Below are positions 1-8,628 of a stretch of 64,000 nt of DNA, piece by piece. The notes under the pieces were generated by a model. The model ran no database searches. It saw nothing but the letters and a program-made list of their open reading frames with translations, and had not been told where the DNA came from. The position numbers and the translations under genes are program-made. Source of the stretch: GCA-2737665 sp044344795. Lineage in GTDB: Bacteria; Bacteroidota; Bacteroidia; Palsa-965. The stretch covers positions 4,379 through 68,378 of the forward strand of contig JBIJCF010000013.1 in the NCBI GenBank assembly GCA_044344795.1, written 5' to 3'. Numbering within the stretch: the first letter of the stretch is position 1; each line of letters begins with the position of its first letter.

Positions 1-1
1 A

Positions 2-1882
2 GAACAAATTTCACTCTATGGCAAACCTTTTACGTTTGTTGACCTTTTCGCAGGTGCAGGTGGTTTTAGTGAAGGGTTTCTTCAAGCAGAATACAACAAC
101 AAGTTTTTTGATTTTATTGCAGCAAGTGACATCAATGAAAATTGTGAACTAACACATATAGTAAGGTACAATCATCAGCTTGGTTTAAATGCGGAATTTT
201 TAAGACAAGACATAACAGAACCTGATTTTTTAGATAATTTCCTCAAAAAAATTGGCGACAAAACAATTGATGTCGTTTGTGGTGGTCCGCCCTGCCAGAG
301 TTTCAGTTTAGCAGGAAAAAGAAAGAAGTTTGATAAAAAAGATGACCTTTTTTCACATTATCTGGAAGTCATAAAGGTTTTACAACCTAAATACTTCATA
401 ATGGAAAATGTTAAGGGAATTCTGACTAAAGAAGATGGCAAAATCAAAGATTTGATAATTCAAGAAATCAACTCAATTGTTGACACGAAAGAAATACCAG
501 TTTTGGTTTCATTTATCCGAAAAATGAAATCGAACAACAATAGCTTTATTCTTGAATGTATAATAAAACGAGTTGAAATAGAAACTCTCCGAGAGTCAGA
601 GATTGAAAACGGTCGTGAACAATTTATTCAGTTTGTAGATAATCGTTTCAAACAACTAACTCCCAAAATAGCAGACTACAAGACAAGTAAAACCGACCAA
701 AGAATAAATACAATTCGACACGGATTTAACATTTTAGCCCGTACAAAAGAATGGGAAAAATTAAAACGTGACATCATTAAAGAGAAAGACCATTGTAATA
801 TTGATAGTGATGCCTTTGTTGAGCAGTTTACATCGTTTTTAACTCATATCAGTTCCGAAAATGTCATTGAACAAATTGAAAAATCATTCAATGATTTAAA
901 GGTTCCGAGTACTTACAAAAAAGACTGTTTAGACATAATTACAGCACTCAAAATATACACATCATCATTTGACGAAACGGTAGATATTTTACAAAATATT
1001 GCTGAAAGCAAAGAAAAGTCAGATTTGAAAGCAATTTTAGATAGCATTAGACTCTATAAAATTGAAAAACCGTTTGTTGCAAATTCATCAAACTACGGTG
1101 TGCCACAAAATAGAGAAAGAGTTTTGTTTATAGGTTGTCGTAAAGACCAAAAATTCATTTCCGAAATTCATGCAACTGTAAAAGAAAACGAAAAAGTTAC
1201 TGTGTTTGAAGCATTATATGACCTTGACTTTATTGGGAATAATGAAGAAGCACACCATTATGAGTTAGTTGATATTTCTAAGCAGTTCAACGGAACAGCC
1301 GAAAAAATGAAAAGCCTATTAAGAAAACGAACAGTTGATGGAAAAGAAAATCCCAAGAATGGAAAATCATTTTCAGAGTGGTCAAGAGAAGGAAGATTAA
1401 TTGATAGGTATCAACCTAAAACCAAACCATTTTATGTTAGAAACTTTGAAGGTCTTCAAAAAGGCGAAAAGTATTTTGACATCCTAAATAACCACAAAAC
1501 GAGCAATCAAAACGAAGATGTTATTAAACGGCTTGAAATCATTTTGAAAAATGGTGATTATAAAAAGGCTCAATGTGATTTAGAAGAGTGTGGCTTAACT
1601 TCAAACAAAAGAAGTTACAATGTATTAAAACCTGATTCACAAAGCCCAACCGTAATGACTATTGCAGATGATTATATCCATTACAAAACACCTAGAGCTT
1701 TGACCGTTCGAGAAATGGCAAGATTACAATCATTTGATGATTCATTTGTATTTCAAGGGAAACGTTCAACCGGTGGCAACAATAGAAAAACTGAAGTTCC
1801 ACAATATACTTTAGTTGGAAATGCTGTTCCACCACTAATGGCAAGAGCCATTGCAATGGAAATTTTAAAAAATATCAAATGA
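2..1882 (+). CDS. DNA (cytosine-5) methyltransferase, 5' end outside the window
   Basis: This enzyme transfers a methyl group from SAM to cytosine C5 and is the modification half of a type II restriction-modification pair. The frame is open from base 2, so the true start lies left of the window. Visible C5 motifs in order are motif I (FVDLFAGAGGFSEGF, near base 40), motif IV with the catalytic Cys (GGPPCQSFS, near 280), motif VI (MENV, 401), motif VIII (NYGVPQNRERVLF, near 1091), motif IX (RALTVREMARLQSF) and motif X (YTLVGNAVPPLMA). About 228 residues separate ENV from motif VIII, where about 40 is normal, so the catalytic domain carries an insertion of roughly 190 residues. The TGA overlaps the ATG of the nuclease gene (ATGA), showing translational coupling. 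The family is certain; the target site cannot be read from the sequence. Confidence 0.95.
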   Translation, partial: EQISLYGKPFTFVDLFAGAGGFSEGFLQAEYNNKFFDFIAASDINENCELTHIVRYNHQLGLNAEFLRQDITEPDFLDNFLKKIGDKTIDVVCGGPPCQSFSLAGKRKKFDKKDDLFSHYLEVIKVLQPKYFIMENVKGILTKEDGKIKDLIIQEINSIVDTKEIPVLVSFIRKMKSNNNSFILECIIKRVEIETLRESEIENGREQFIQFVDNRFKQLTPKIADYKTSKTDQRINTIRHGFNILARTKEWEKLKRDIIKEKDHCNIDSDAFVEQFTSFLTHISSENVIEQIEKSFNDLKVPSTYKKDCLDIITALKIYTSSFDETVDILQNIAESKEKSDLKAILDSIRLYKIEKPFVANSSNYGVPQNRERVLFIGCRKDQKFISEIHATVKENEKVTVFEALYDLDFIGNNEEAHHYELVDISKQFNGTAEKMKSLLRKRTVDGKENPKNGKSFSEWSREGRLIDRYQPKTKPFYVRNFEGLQKGEKYFDILNNHKTSNQNEDVIKRLEIILKNGDYKKAQCDLEECGLTSNKRSYNVLKPDSQSPTVMTIADDYIHYKTPRALTVREMARLQSFDDSFVFQGKRSTGGNNRKTEVPQYTLVGNAVPPLMARAIAMEILKNIK

Positions 1883-3057
1883 GAGTATTAACATCGGAAG
1901 AACAGAATAAAATAAAATTACTGACCAAAAATCAGGTTTCGTTAACGCTAATAGAACCGACAGAAACAGGATTGAAAAAATCCATTATGGATGCAACTGG
2001 TTCGGTAAGAAGTTTTTTGAAGGAAAATCAAATTCACGACTACGATTTACAAGGACAAGGTCCAGAAAATAAAGTTCAGATAAGTGCTATCATTTATGAA
2101 GATTTCAATATAACCAATTCAACAGCATCGCTTTATAGACCACAAACAAAAAAAGGCGACCCCCGAATTTGGTTTTCTGGACTTACTAAAATTGCAAATC
2201 CTAATGACATCGTTGCGATAATATATTTTGCTGACTCTTTTCACATTTTCAACCTTACGCAACTTAATGTTGAAGCATTATTAAATTCAAAGATTATAAA
2301 TCCACTGAAAGAACTGATTTCAGAAATTAGTGGAAAAGCAACTGAAATAGCATTTGAACTATTGGCAATGCTTCGAAAAGTTGCGAGTTCAGGACCTATT
2401 AAATCAATGGTTGCAGCCGACACATCTGTAGGTCGCACTCTTGAAACAGCATTAGGCATAGACATTAATTCTTCAAAACAACCAGACTACAAAGGCATCG
2501 AATTAAAATCTTTCAGAAGTAGCAGAACAAATAGAAAGAATTTATTTGCCCAAGTTCCTGACTGGACTTTGAGCAAATTCAAAAGTTCAGCAGAAATTTT
2601 AGATGCTTTTGGTTACAAACGTGGTGACGACTTCAAATTGTATTGTACGGTTTCAGCGATAACGAGAAACTCTCAAGGACTTGCTTTAAAACTAGATACT
2701 GAAATCAAGCAGTTGATTGAAAACTCTGATAAATCAGAAATTGGTGACTTTGTTGTTTGGCCATTAAATACACTTCATAATAGACTGCTTGAAAAGCACA
2801 AAGAAACATTCTGGGTAGAAGCAACAAGCACATACATTGACGGAATTGAGCATTTTCAATATTCAATGGTCGAGCATACAAAAAAGCCTATTACCTCACA
2901 GTTTGACATACTTATTGACCAAGGAATTATAACTTTAGACCATTTAATCAAAAGAACAACGAACGGAAAAGTGGTAGAGAAGGGACCAATTTTCAAAATC
3001 AAACCAAGTGGACTTGACTTACTATTTCCTCCGAGTGAAAAATATAATTTGATATAA
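1879..3057 (+). CDS. Type II restriction endonuclease, MvaI/BcnI-like
   Basis: This is probably the cleaving partner of the upstream methyltransferase, with which it shares a 4-base ATGA overlap. In the 392-residue product the segment at residues 184-212 has a glutamate before ALGI (E189), then D203 and an E208-x-K210 pair in the order PDYKGIELK. This is the arrangement I know from the MvaI/BcnI nuclease family, whose members cut CCWGG or CCSGG. The N-terminal 150 residues are less recognisable. Known M.MvaI and M.BcnI are N4-cytosine methylases, whereas the partner here is a C5 methylase, so the site may differ. Family assignment is from motif memory, not a search. Confidence 0.8.
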   Translation: MRVLTSEEQNKIKLLTKNQVSLTLIEPTETGLKKSIMDATGSVRSFLKENQIHDYDLQGQGPENKVQISAIIYEDFNITNSTASLYRPQTKKGDPRIWFSGLTKIANPNDIVAIIYFADSFHIFNLTQLNVEALLNSKIINPLKELISEISGKATEIAFELLAMLRKVASSGPIKSMVAADTSVGRTLETALGIDINSSKQPDYKGIELKSFRSSRTNRKNLFAQVPDWTLSKFKSSAEILDAFGYKRGDDFKLYCTVSAITRNSQGLALKLDTEIKQLIENSDKSEIGDFVVWPLNTLHNRLLEKHKETFWVEATSTYIDGIEHFQYSMVEHTKKPITSQFDILIDQGIITLDHLIKRTTNGKVVEKGPIFKIKPSGLDLLFPPSEKYNLI

Positions 3058-3078
3058 ATATGCCAACGCTCAACAGCC

Positions 3079-3137
3079 ACACACATTGCCAAGTCGCACC
3101 AGCCGACCCGCAAGCCAAAACTTGGCAAAGAGTGTGT
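3079..3137. repeat. Hairpin with ACA/AGAG bulge, copy 1
   Basis: Arms at 3079-3094 and 3120-3137 pair through TTGCCAAGT/ACTTGGCAA and ACAC/TGTGT. They are interrupted by an unpaired ACA-like segment on the left and AGAG on the right. The loop contains GCAAGCCAA. It lies 22 bases after the restriction endonuclease stop codon, so it could also act as a transcription terminator, although there is no U tract. The same design recurs at 3515-3580 and 10005-10072 with different stem sequences. Confidence 0.7.
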
Positions 3138-3187
3138 CTGTTCCAACCCACAACTGACAGACAAGCAAGACGAAAACAGAACACCGA

Positions 3188-3324
3188 ACGCACAACAGCG
3201 GTTTGGCGTAATGGCGGGTGCAGTGCTTCGTATGACAGTTTTGTGGTAGGTTCAAGTGCAGTTCTTCGATTTAACTTTTGTGCTAAAAATCCGCCACTAC
3301 GCCAAGCCGCAAAACGTTATAGCC
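3188..3324 (+). repeat. attC-like 137 bp inverted repeat, copy A
   Basis: The left arm AGCGGTTTGGCGTAATGGCGG pairs with the right arm CCGCCACTACGCCAAGCCGC almost throughout. The right arm carries extra bases (AAAAC) before the terminal CGTTATAGCC, and the left arm starts AACAG, so the hairpin is asymmetric as in integron attC sites. The middle contains two TTTTGTG blocks that recur in the other three copies. The left terminus (ACGCAC) departs from the GGCTAT seen in copies B and C. The sequence 3' of the element (AATGGTAGGACGACC) is shared with copy C. The attC interpretation is inference; the repeat itself is directly visible. Confidence 0.8.
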
Positions 3325-3628
3325 AATGGTAGGACGACCGTTCCAAAGACGACTGACCGACCAAAATTTAAACCTTAAAACAAAGACAAACCATTTTGAC
3401 AGAGAACGAAAAACATAAAGACAATATTCTAACTGGACAGCGTGAAAGCCGACCCGATGTTTTTTATTTTTTCACCCTCCGCACTTTTTTAAAAACAATT
3501 TCAGCCAGCCGCACAAGTGGCACATTTGGTTTTGCCCGACACACAAGCCAACGCTTCCCAAAACCAAAAGAGCCACTTTTTAGCCAACGCACCGGCAATA
3601 TTTACGAATCTTTAAGTAATTTGCCAAC
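3325..3628. other. Leader region of the five-gene operon
   Basis: About 300 bases without a convincing gene. The region contains hairpin copy 3 (3515-3580), several GCCAACG words (3548, 3582, 3623) and a run of T-rich sequence near 3460. A weak promoter-like TAATTTG lies at 3617-3623, five bases before the GTG at 3629. Short open frames here overlap the repeats, have no recognisable protein content and were not called. Confidence 0.5.
3515..3580. repeat. Hairpin with ACA/AGAG bulge, copy 3
   Basis: Arms AAGTGGC-ACA-TTTGGTTTTG (3515-3534) and CAAAACCAAA-AGAG-CCACTTTT (3559-3580) pair on both sides of the constant ACA/AGAG internal bulge. The loop contains ACACACAAGCCAACG. It sits 49 bases before the GTG start of the PLD gene, so in this position it is a 5' leader element rather than a terminator. 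Confidence 0.75.
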
Positions 3629-5002
3629 GTGGAAACAATAGCCTACTTCTCAAATATAAGGTCACATATACAGACAGAATTGAAAACCGCAAAGGATTCA
3701 GTTTTTGTGGCTGTTGCATGGTTTACAGACGCAAAACTGTTTGATATTCTCTGCCAAAAAGCAACCAACGGACTTGATGTGCAACTCATAGTAATGGATG
3801 ATGACATTACAAGAAATTGCTTAATAGATTATAGCAAATTAGAAGTTTGCGGAGGAAAGGTATTTTTAATCAACAATGAAATTACAGGAACTTTAATGCA
3901 CAATAAGTTTTGCATTATAGACAAAACAAATACAATCACTGGCTCATACAATTGGAGTATTAAAGCACAATCAAATCATGAAAACATAACAATAACAAAG
4001 GACAGCGAAGAACTTGCTGAAATGTTCTTATCTGAATTTAGGAGAATAAAAATTAAGTATCATGGACAAGACCCTTTAAAAATATTCGATGCTGAAATTG
4101 TTTCAAAGCGACTAATCATAATAGAAAACTGTATTCAACTTGACGAATTTGAAAATATAAAAAATCAAATCGACAAAATTTCAGAATATCAGTTAACTAA
4201 TGAAGTTCAAGTAATTCTTGAAAAACTAGATTCATTAAAGTATGCAGAGGCTTCAACTCAAATCAAGGCATACTTAATAAAGATAAAATCATTGACAATT
4301 TTTGAAGAGGTTGATTTGGAACAACTCAAATGGCAAATCAAGTATTTAGAAGTTGAAATAATTGCTTTAGAAAATGAAAAAGCTACAATTGAAAAAATCA
4401 TTTCTGATTTTGTACATACCTATACCATTGCTTTTGGAGAACTCATTTTGAAAATTTTAAAACTTAAAAAAGAGAAACTTAAAAAAGCAGGTAGAAATGC
4501 AAGGACAGAAGAATATGAAAAAGCAGAAGAAGAGTTTAACACATTTAATGAGCAATACAAGCAAGAGAAGAAAAACGATATAAAAGATTTATCTGATGAA
4601 GAAAGATTAGAAATAGAAAAATTAAAAAGAACGGCAGTTGTTCTCTGCCATCCTGATAAATTTCCTGGGGATTTAGATAAGCAAAAAAAGGCAGAAATAG
4701 TTTTTAAAGAACTAATGAATGCATATTCCAAGAACAACCTAAAAAAGGTTAGAGAAATTTTGTCGAATCTTGAAAAAGGTATCTATGAAATTGACGAAGA
4801 ATTCAAAGTTTCAAAAAAGGTAATTCTCTTAGAACAGCTTAATTACTTAAAACAGCGATTGGAAGAATTGCATCAAGTTTTAGGAAAAATCAGAAATGAT
4901 AAAACCTACAAAGAAGTGCTATCAATTAAAAATATGGAGGAATACTTCAATCAAGAAAGAGAACGATTAGAAAAAGAACTTATACAATTTGAAAATGAGT
5001 GA
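3629..5002 (+). CDS. PLD-family phosphodiesterase fused to coiled coil and J-like domain
   Basis: First gene of a five-gene overlapping operon. Residues 1-140 form a PLDc_2-type domain with one HKD motif (H91-N-K93 ... D98, then GSYNWS at 105-110). Such single-HKD enzymes normally dimerise and act as nucleases or phospholipases. Residues 150-330 are charged, helical and coiled-coil-like. Residues 330-380 look like a DnaJ J-domain: LKRTAVVLCHPDKFPGD contains the HPD triad at 341-343 and is followed by a KELMNAYSK helix. Another helical stretch ends the protein. The start is GTG at 3629, because a stop codon lies just upstream in frame and METIAYFSNI matches the usual PLD beginning. The stop overlaps the VWA gene by 8 bases. 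The PLD call is firm; the J-domain call is good but rests on one motif. Confidence 0.88.
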   Translation: METIAYFSNIRSHIQTELKTAKDSVFVAVAWFTDAKLFDILCQKATNGLDVQLIVMDDDITRNCLIDYSKLEVCGGKVFLINNEITGTLMHNKFCIIDKTNTITGSYNWSIKAQSNHENITITKDSEELAEMFLSEFRRIKIKYHGQDPLKIFDAEIVSKRLIIIENCIQLDEFENIKNQIDKISEYQLTNEVQVILEKLDSLKYAEASTQIKAYLIKIKSLTIFEEVDLEQLKWQIKYLEVEIIALENEKATIEKIISDFVHTYTIAFGELILKILKLKKEKLKKAGRNARTEEYEKAEEEFNTFNEQYKQEKKNDIKDLSDEERLEIEKLKRTAVVLCHPDKFPGDLDKQKKAEIVFKELMNAYSKNNLKKVREILSNLEKGIYEIDEEFKVSKKVILLEQLNYLKQRLEELHQVLGKIRNDKTYKEVLSIKNMEEYFNQERERLEKELIQFENE

Positions 5003-5972
5003 TAACAATAACTTTCCAAGTAATAGCAATCAAAACAGTTTGCAAAATATAAATTCAGCAAAGAATTTATTGAATATTAGAGATATAGCTCTGAAATCTA
5101 CGCAATATTGCGCCAGAGTAACTAGAAATAATCCATCTGCTATAGTGCTATTAATTGATCAATCAGGTTCAATGGAAGAAGAGTTTAGAGAAGGTATCAC
5201 TAGAGCTCAAGCAGTTGCTGATATTGTAAATGATTTATTTGATAGTCTCATTATGAAATGCCAAAGAGAAGGTGGCATTAGAGATTATTTTCAAATAATG
5301 GTTATAGGCTATGGGAAAGAAGTTGGTGATTCGGAAGTTTCAATTATCTGGGAAGGTAATTTAGCCGAAAAAGACTGGGTTTCTGTAAGTGAATTAAAAG
5401 AGAATATTTTAGATATACAAAAAATTGAAACAACAAAAATGATGCCTTGGGGATTAGTTCCAGATATTAAAACAAAAAAAATATGGATAAATCCGTGCAG
5501 TGATGGTTCAACGCCAATGTATGAAGCTTTACAATTATGCAAAGAAAAGCTTGATGATTGGATTAGAGATTATCAAGATAGTTTTCCTCCAATGGTTTTC
5601 AATATTACAGATGGTTATCCTTCAGATATTAATGATTTGTTACTAATTGAAAATATTTGTTCAGAAATAAAATCTATTAAATCAAATGATGGTGAAACAC
5701 TTCTGTTCAATTGTTTAATAACGGATGGTAATGAGTTTGTATTACCAAGTCAAGCAGATACTAATGAGTTCGAAGACGAATACCACTTAACATTATTTAA
5801 TGGTTCATCTACACTACCGTATGAAATGAAACACACTGCAAGTCAGGTTTTTCCAAATAAAGAACTGGTAATTGGTGAAACAAAATGCGTAATTATAAAT
5901 TCTACTTTTGACAGTTTAATAAATTTATTAAATGTTGGAACTAACACTGCATTAGAAAATGCTACCGAATAA
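4995..5972 (+). CDS. VWA-domain protein, TerY-like
   Basis: Second gene of the operon, 325 residues from the ATG at 4995. A TTG at 4989 is in frame but less likely. The von Willebrand A fold shows a complete MIDAS metal site: D55-Q-S-G-S (LLIDQSGSMEEEF), a threonine at about 173 (GSTPMYEAL) and D206 (NITDGYPSD). There is no signal peptide, so it is cytoplasmic. VWA proteins of this kind, next to a PP2C phosphatase and a kinase, form the TerY-P triad described by comparative genomics in tellurite-resistance-type loci. VWA domains usually act as metal-dependent adaptors, here perhaps for the kinase or the PLD protein. It overlaps the PP2C gene by 14 bases. Confidence 0.9.
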   Translation: MSDNNNFPSNSNQNSLQNINSAKNLLNIRDIALKSTQYCARVTRNNPSAIVLLIDQSGSMEEEFREGITRAQAVADIVNDLFDSLIMKCQREGGIRDYFQIMVIGYGKEVGDSEVSIIWEGNLAEKDWVSVSELKENILDIQKIETTKMMPWGLVPDIKTKKIWINPCSDGSTPMYEALQLCKEKLDDWIRDYQDSFPPMVFNITDGYPSDINDLLLIENICSEIKSIKSNDGETLLFNCLITDGNEFVLPSQADTNEFEDEYHLTLFNGSSTLPYEMKHTASQVFPNKELVIGETKCVIINSTFDSLINLLNVGTNTALENATE

Positions 5973-6810
5973 TACATATACACATTCAATACATAATTTC
6001 ATCGACAAAAATTCAATTGATGAGAACGAAGATGCTATCGCATATGATGAATATTCGCTTTTTGATAAAATAGCAGTTTCAGACGGTGCTGGTGGAGCTG
6101 GAATATATTGTAAAGCTTGGGCAAATCACTTGGTTAAAAACCAACAGGACAAACCTTTTGATAGTAAAGTAAATGCGAAAGAATGGTTTCTGAGCATTAG
6201 TGAATCTTTTTATAAAGAAAATATAGAGGCAATAAATAAAATGGATCCCTTCATTTTAGAAAAATTTATTAAAGAAGGTTCGTATGCTACTCTTTTTTTT
6301 GCTTGGTGGGATAAACAAACCAATATTTTACATTATAACGGTGTGGGCGACACTACCCTAATTGTTTTTAGGAAAGAAAAAGAAATATACAATCCGATAT
6401 TAATTTCACCAATAAATGAACAAAACAATTTAGAAGATTTTCCAAAACTTTTGAATTGGAATAAAGGCTTAAATTATGATTTATCCCCTTTACAAGTTCA
6501 ATTGATAGAAGATGATATTATGATAATTTGTACAGATAGTATAACGCGTTGGATAATATATCAGCTAATCATTTTAGTACCAAGTGAAATGCAAGTATTA
6601 TTAAGTGAAAGTATTATCCAAAATATAGATAAAAATAAATTAGAATATTTTAAGTTATCAAATAAGTATAAAGATGTTTCAGAATTATTATTAAAACTGG
6701 AGAAAAGATTAGCTCAGGGGTTTGAATTCTTTAAAAAGGTGTTAGATAAACAAATTAAATTGAAACTTCTTGAAAAAGATGACTACACAATATTTTTCAA
6801 ACGTATATAA
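5959..6810 (+). CDS. PP2C-family serine/threonine phosphatase
   Basis: Third gene of the operon, 283 residues. Metal-binding motifs of PP2C enzymes are visible: E24-D25 (ENEDAIAY), D42 in AVSDGAGGAG, D131 in YNGVGDTTLIVF, a variant third site CTDS (D193, where CTDG is usual) and D275 in the terminal KDDYTIFF. It should remove phosphates placed by the kinase encoded immediately downstream, whose ATG follows the TAA with no gap. It has no signal peptide or membrane segment. The TDG to TDS change is seen in divergent members and does not by itself imply inactivity. Confidence 0.9.
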   Translation: MLPNNTYTHSIHNFIDKNSIDENEDAIAYDEYSLFDKIAVSDGAGGAGIYCKAWANHLVKNQQDKPFDSKVNAKEWFLSISESFYKENIEAINKMDPFILEKFIKEGSYATLFFAWWDKQTNILHYNGVGDTTLIVFRKEKEIYNPILISPINEQNNLEDFPKLLNWNKGLNYDLSPLQVQLIEDDIMIICTDSITRWIIYQLIILVPSEMQVLLSESIIQNIDKNKLEYFKLSNKYKDVSELLLKLEKRLAQGFEFFKKVLDKQIKLKLLEKDDYTIFFKRI

Positions 6811-8628
6811 ATGTATCCTACAAGCCCTCAATATAGACATTCTATTGTTAATAAAAGATATCCACCTGATAATGGTGGACATTTTTTTACGCCAATACTT
6901 GAAAACGAAGAACCAAAATATGAATCAGGAAATAAAGCTATTGTATTTAAAGTTACAGATGATAAAACTAAAAAAACGAAAGCATTAAAACTATTTTTAA
7001 TTGATAATAAAGAACGTTTCATTCAGTATCTAGAAATAAGTAAATTTTTAAATAAATTCAGTACTCAATTTTTTGTTAGTTTCAATTTTATAGAAAAGTT
7101 TATTTATGTTGATGTTAATCCGCTTCCGGAAGAAAACTATTTTCCAGGACTAATTATGGAATGGGCTGAAGGCAAAACTTTAGGATCTAAAATTCAAGAA
7201 TTAATCAGTACAAAAAATAAAAGTAATTTAAAGAAAATAGCTAAATCATTTAAAGATCTTTCTATATTTTTATTAGATAATAATATCGGTCATGGAGACT
7301 TAAAGCATGATAATATTATTGTAAATGAAGATAATAACATGAAATTAATTGATTATGATGGAATATATGTTCCTGCTTTCAATAATCAAATTTCTAAAGA
7401 GTTAGGAACAGATTCCTTTCAACATCCCCAAAGAAAAAGTACTGATTTTAATGCTGATATTGATCATTTTTCAATTCTAACAATTTATTGTTCATTGATA
7501 GCTCTATCTGTTAATCCAGATTTATACTTAAGGTTTAACGACCAACAAAATTTACTTTTCACTAAAGAAGATTTCCTTAAACCAAAAGATTCAGAACTAT
7601 TCGAAGTTCTTTCAAGCTATACCGAAACAAAGGCACTTGCTTTTTATATTAAACAATCTTTAGCAAGTGAATCAATTTATATTGACAACCTAAAAGATTT
7701 GCTCAACGGCAAGTTTCCAAGACCATCAATTGAAATTTCTCATTTACCAACTACACCGCTTATAGGACAAAAAGTAAAAATAAGTTGGAAAAGTAACGAT
7801 GTAGATTTTGTTAAGATAAATGGAACAGAACGTAATGTTTCAGGCTCAATAGAAGAAGTGGTGAAACAAAATCATAGCTTAGATTTTGAATATGGGAATG
7901 CAATAGATACAAAAAGAGAATCATACAAATTCAAATCAGTTCCTAAACCCGAAATAGTAAAATTTAGTGCTAAGACAAACGAAATAAAATTTGATGAAAA
8001 AATTGTACTCAATTGGGAAGCAAGAAACTTTAAGGAAGCAAAACTTACTTATAATGAAGAGGAAGTAGATGTAAAAAATCTAAAGACACTTACAATTGAT
8101 AACTTAGAAAAGGACACAATATTTTATTTGAAATTGGTCTCGGAAATTGATAACTACCAAGTAGAAAAAGAACTAAAGGTTGAAGTTTACTATCCGGTAA
8201 AATTAGAAGTTACACAAGACAAAAAGATTACATTTCCCAATCGTCCAGTCAATATTTATTTGGAAAGTGTTAATTCGCAAAAAGTAACATTAAAACCTCA
8301 AAACATTGATTTAACTGGCAAATCAAGCTATGAAATAATTACTGACAAAGATTTTTCAGGGCATATAGTTGCTGAAAACAAAAGGTATTCATCGCCTATT
8401 CAACGCATAGAAATTGAAGTTTTAAAAGTTCCTCAAGGACCGCAGATTATTGCGAAACTACCTGCTATTGAATTTAAAATTTCAACACCACAATTTATAA
8501 GAATTAACAAACCCGAAATTAGAAAAGGACAAAATGTTTTGAATCAGTTTAAAACTGCTTTTGAATTTTTGAACATTTTCAAAATCTCAACGAATTTAAA
8601 GCGATTACATGAAGCAAGAAGAAAATAA
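6811..8628 (+). CDS. Protein kinase with C-terminal Ig-like beta domains
   Basis: Fourth gene of the operon, 605 residues. Residues 1-300 are a divergent protein-kinase fold: an ALK lysine at 60, the catalytic loop GHGDLKHDN (D163, N168), metal-binding D181 in LIDYDGIYVPAF, and then ELGTDSFQHPQRK. This GHGDLxHxN / DYDG / QHPxR combination is typical of the kinase that accompanies VWA and PP2C proteins in TerY-P-type loci. The usual glycine-rich loop is not obvious. Residues 310-540 contain at least two beta-sandwich-like segments (GQKVKISWKSND; DEKIVLNWEARN) resembling Ig-like or fibronectin modules, possibly a substrate or partner platform. The gene overlaps the DUF4407 gene by 20 bases. Confidence 0.9.
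   Translation: MYPTSPQYRHSIVNKRYPPDNGGHFFTPILENEEPKYESGNKAIVFKVTDDKTKKTKALKLFLIDNKERFIQYLEISKFLNKFSTQFFVSFNFIEKFIYVDVNPLPEENYFPGLIMEWAEGKTLGSKIQELISTKNKSNLKKIAKSFKDLSIFLLDNNIGHGDLKHDNIIVNEDNNMKLIDYDGIYVPAFNNQISKELGTDSFQHPQRKSTDFNADIDHFSILTIYCSLIALSVNPDLYLRFNDQQNLLFTKEDFLKPKDSELFEVLSSYTETKALAFYIKQSLASESIYIDNLKDLLNGKFPRPSIEISHLPTTPLIGQKVKISWKSNDVDFVKINGTERNVSGSIEEVVKQNHSLDFEYGNAIDTKRESYKFKSVPKPEIVKFSAKTNEIKFDEKIVLNWEARNFKEAKLTYNEEEVDVKNLKTLTIDNLEKDTIFYLKLVSEIDNYQVEKELKVEVYYPVKLEVTQDKKITFPNRPVNIYLESVNSQKVTLKPQNIDLTGKSSYEIITDKDFSGHIVAENKRYSSPIQRIEIEVLKVPQGPQIIAKLPAIEFKISTPQFIRINKPEIRKGQNVLNQFKTAFEFLNIFKISTNLKRLHEARRK

Noticed and set aside
3060..3332. 90-codon open frame over repeat A and hairpin 1, plus several antisense frames
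   Set aside because: The frame is created by the inverted repeat; no protein family, no plausible start context, and the same stretch reads open in several frames.
3396..3641. 81-codon open frame before the PLD gene
   Set aside because: It runs through hairpin 3 and overlaps the PLD start out of frame; composition is not protein-like.
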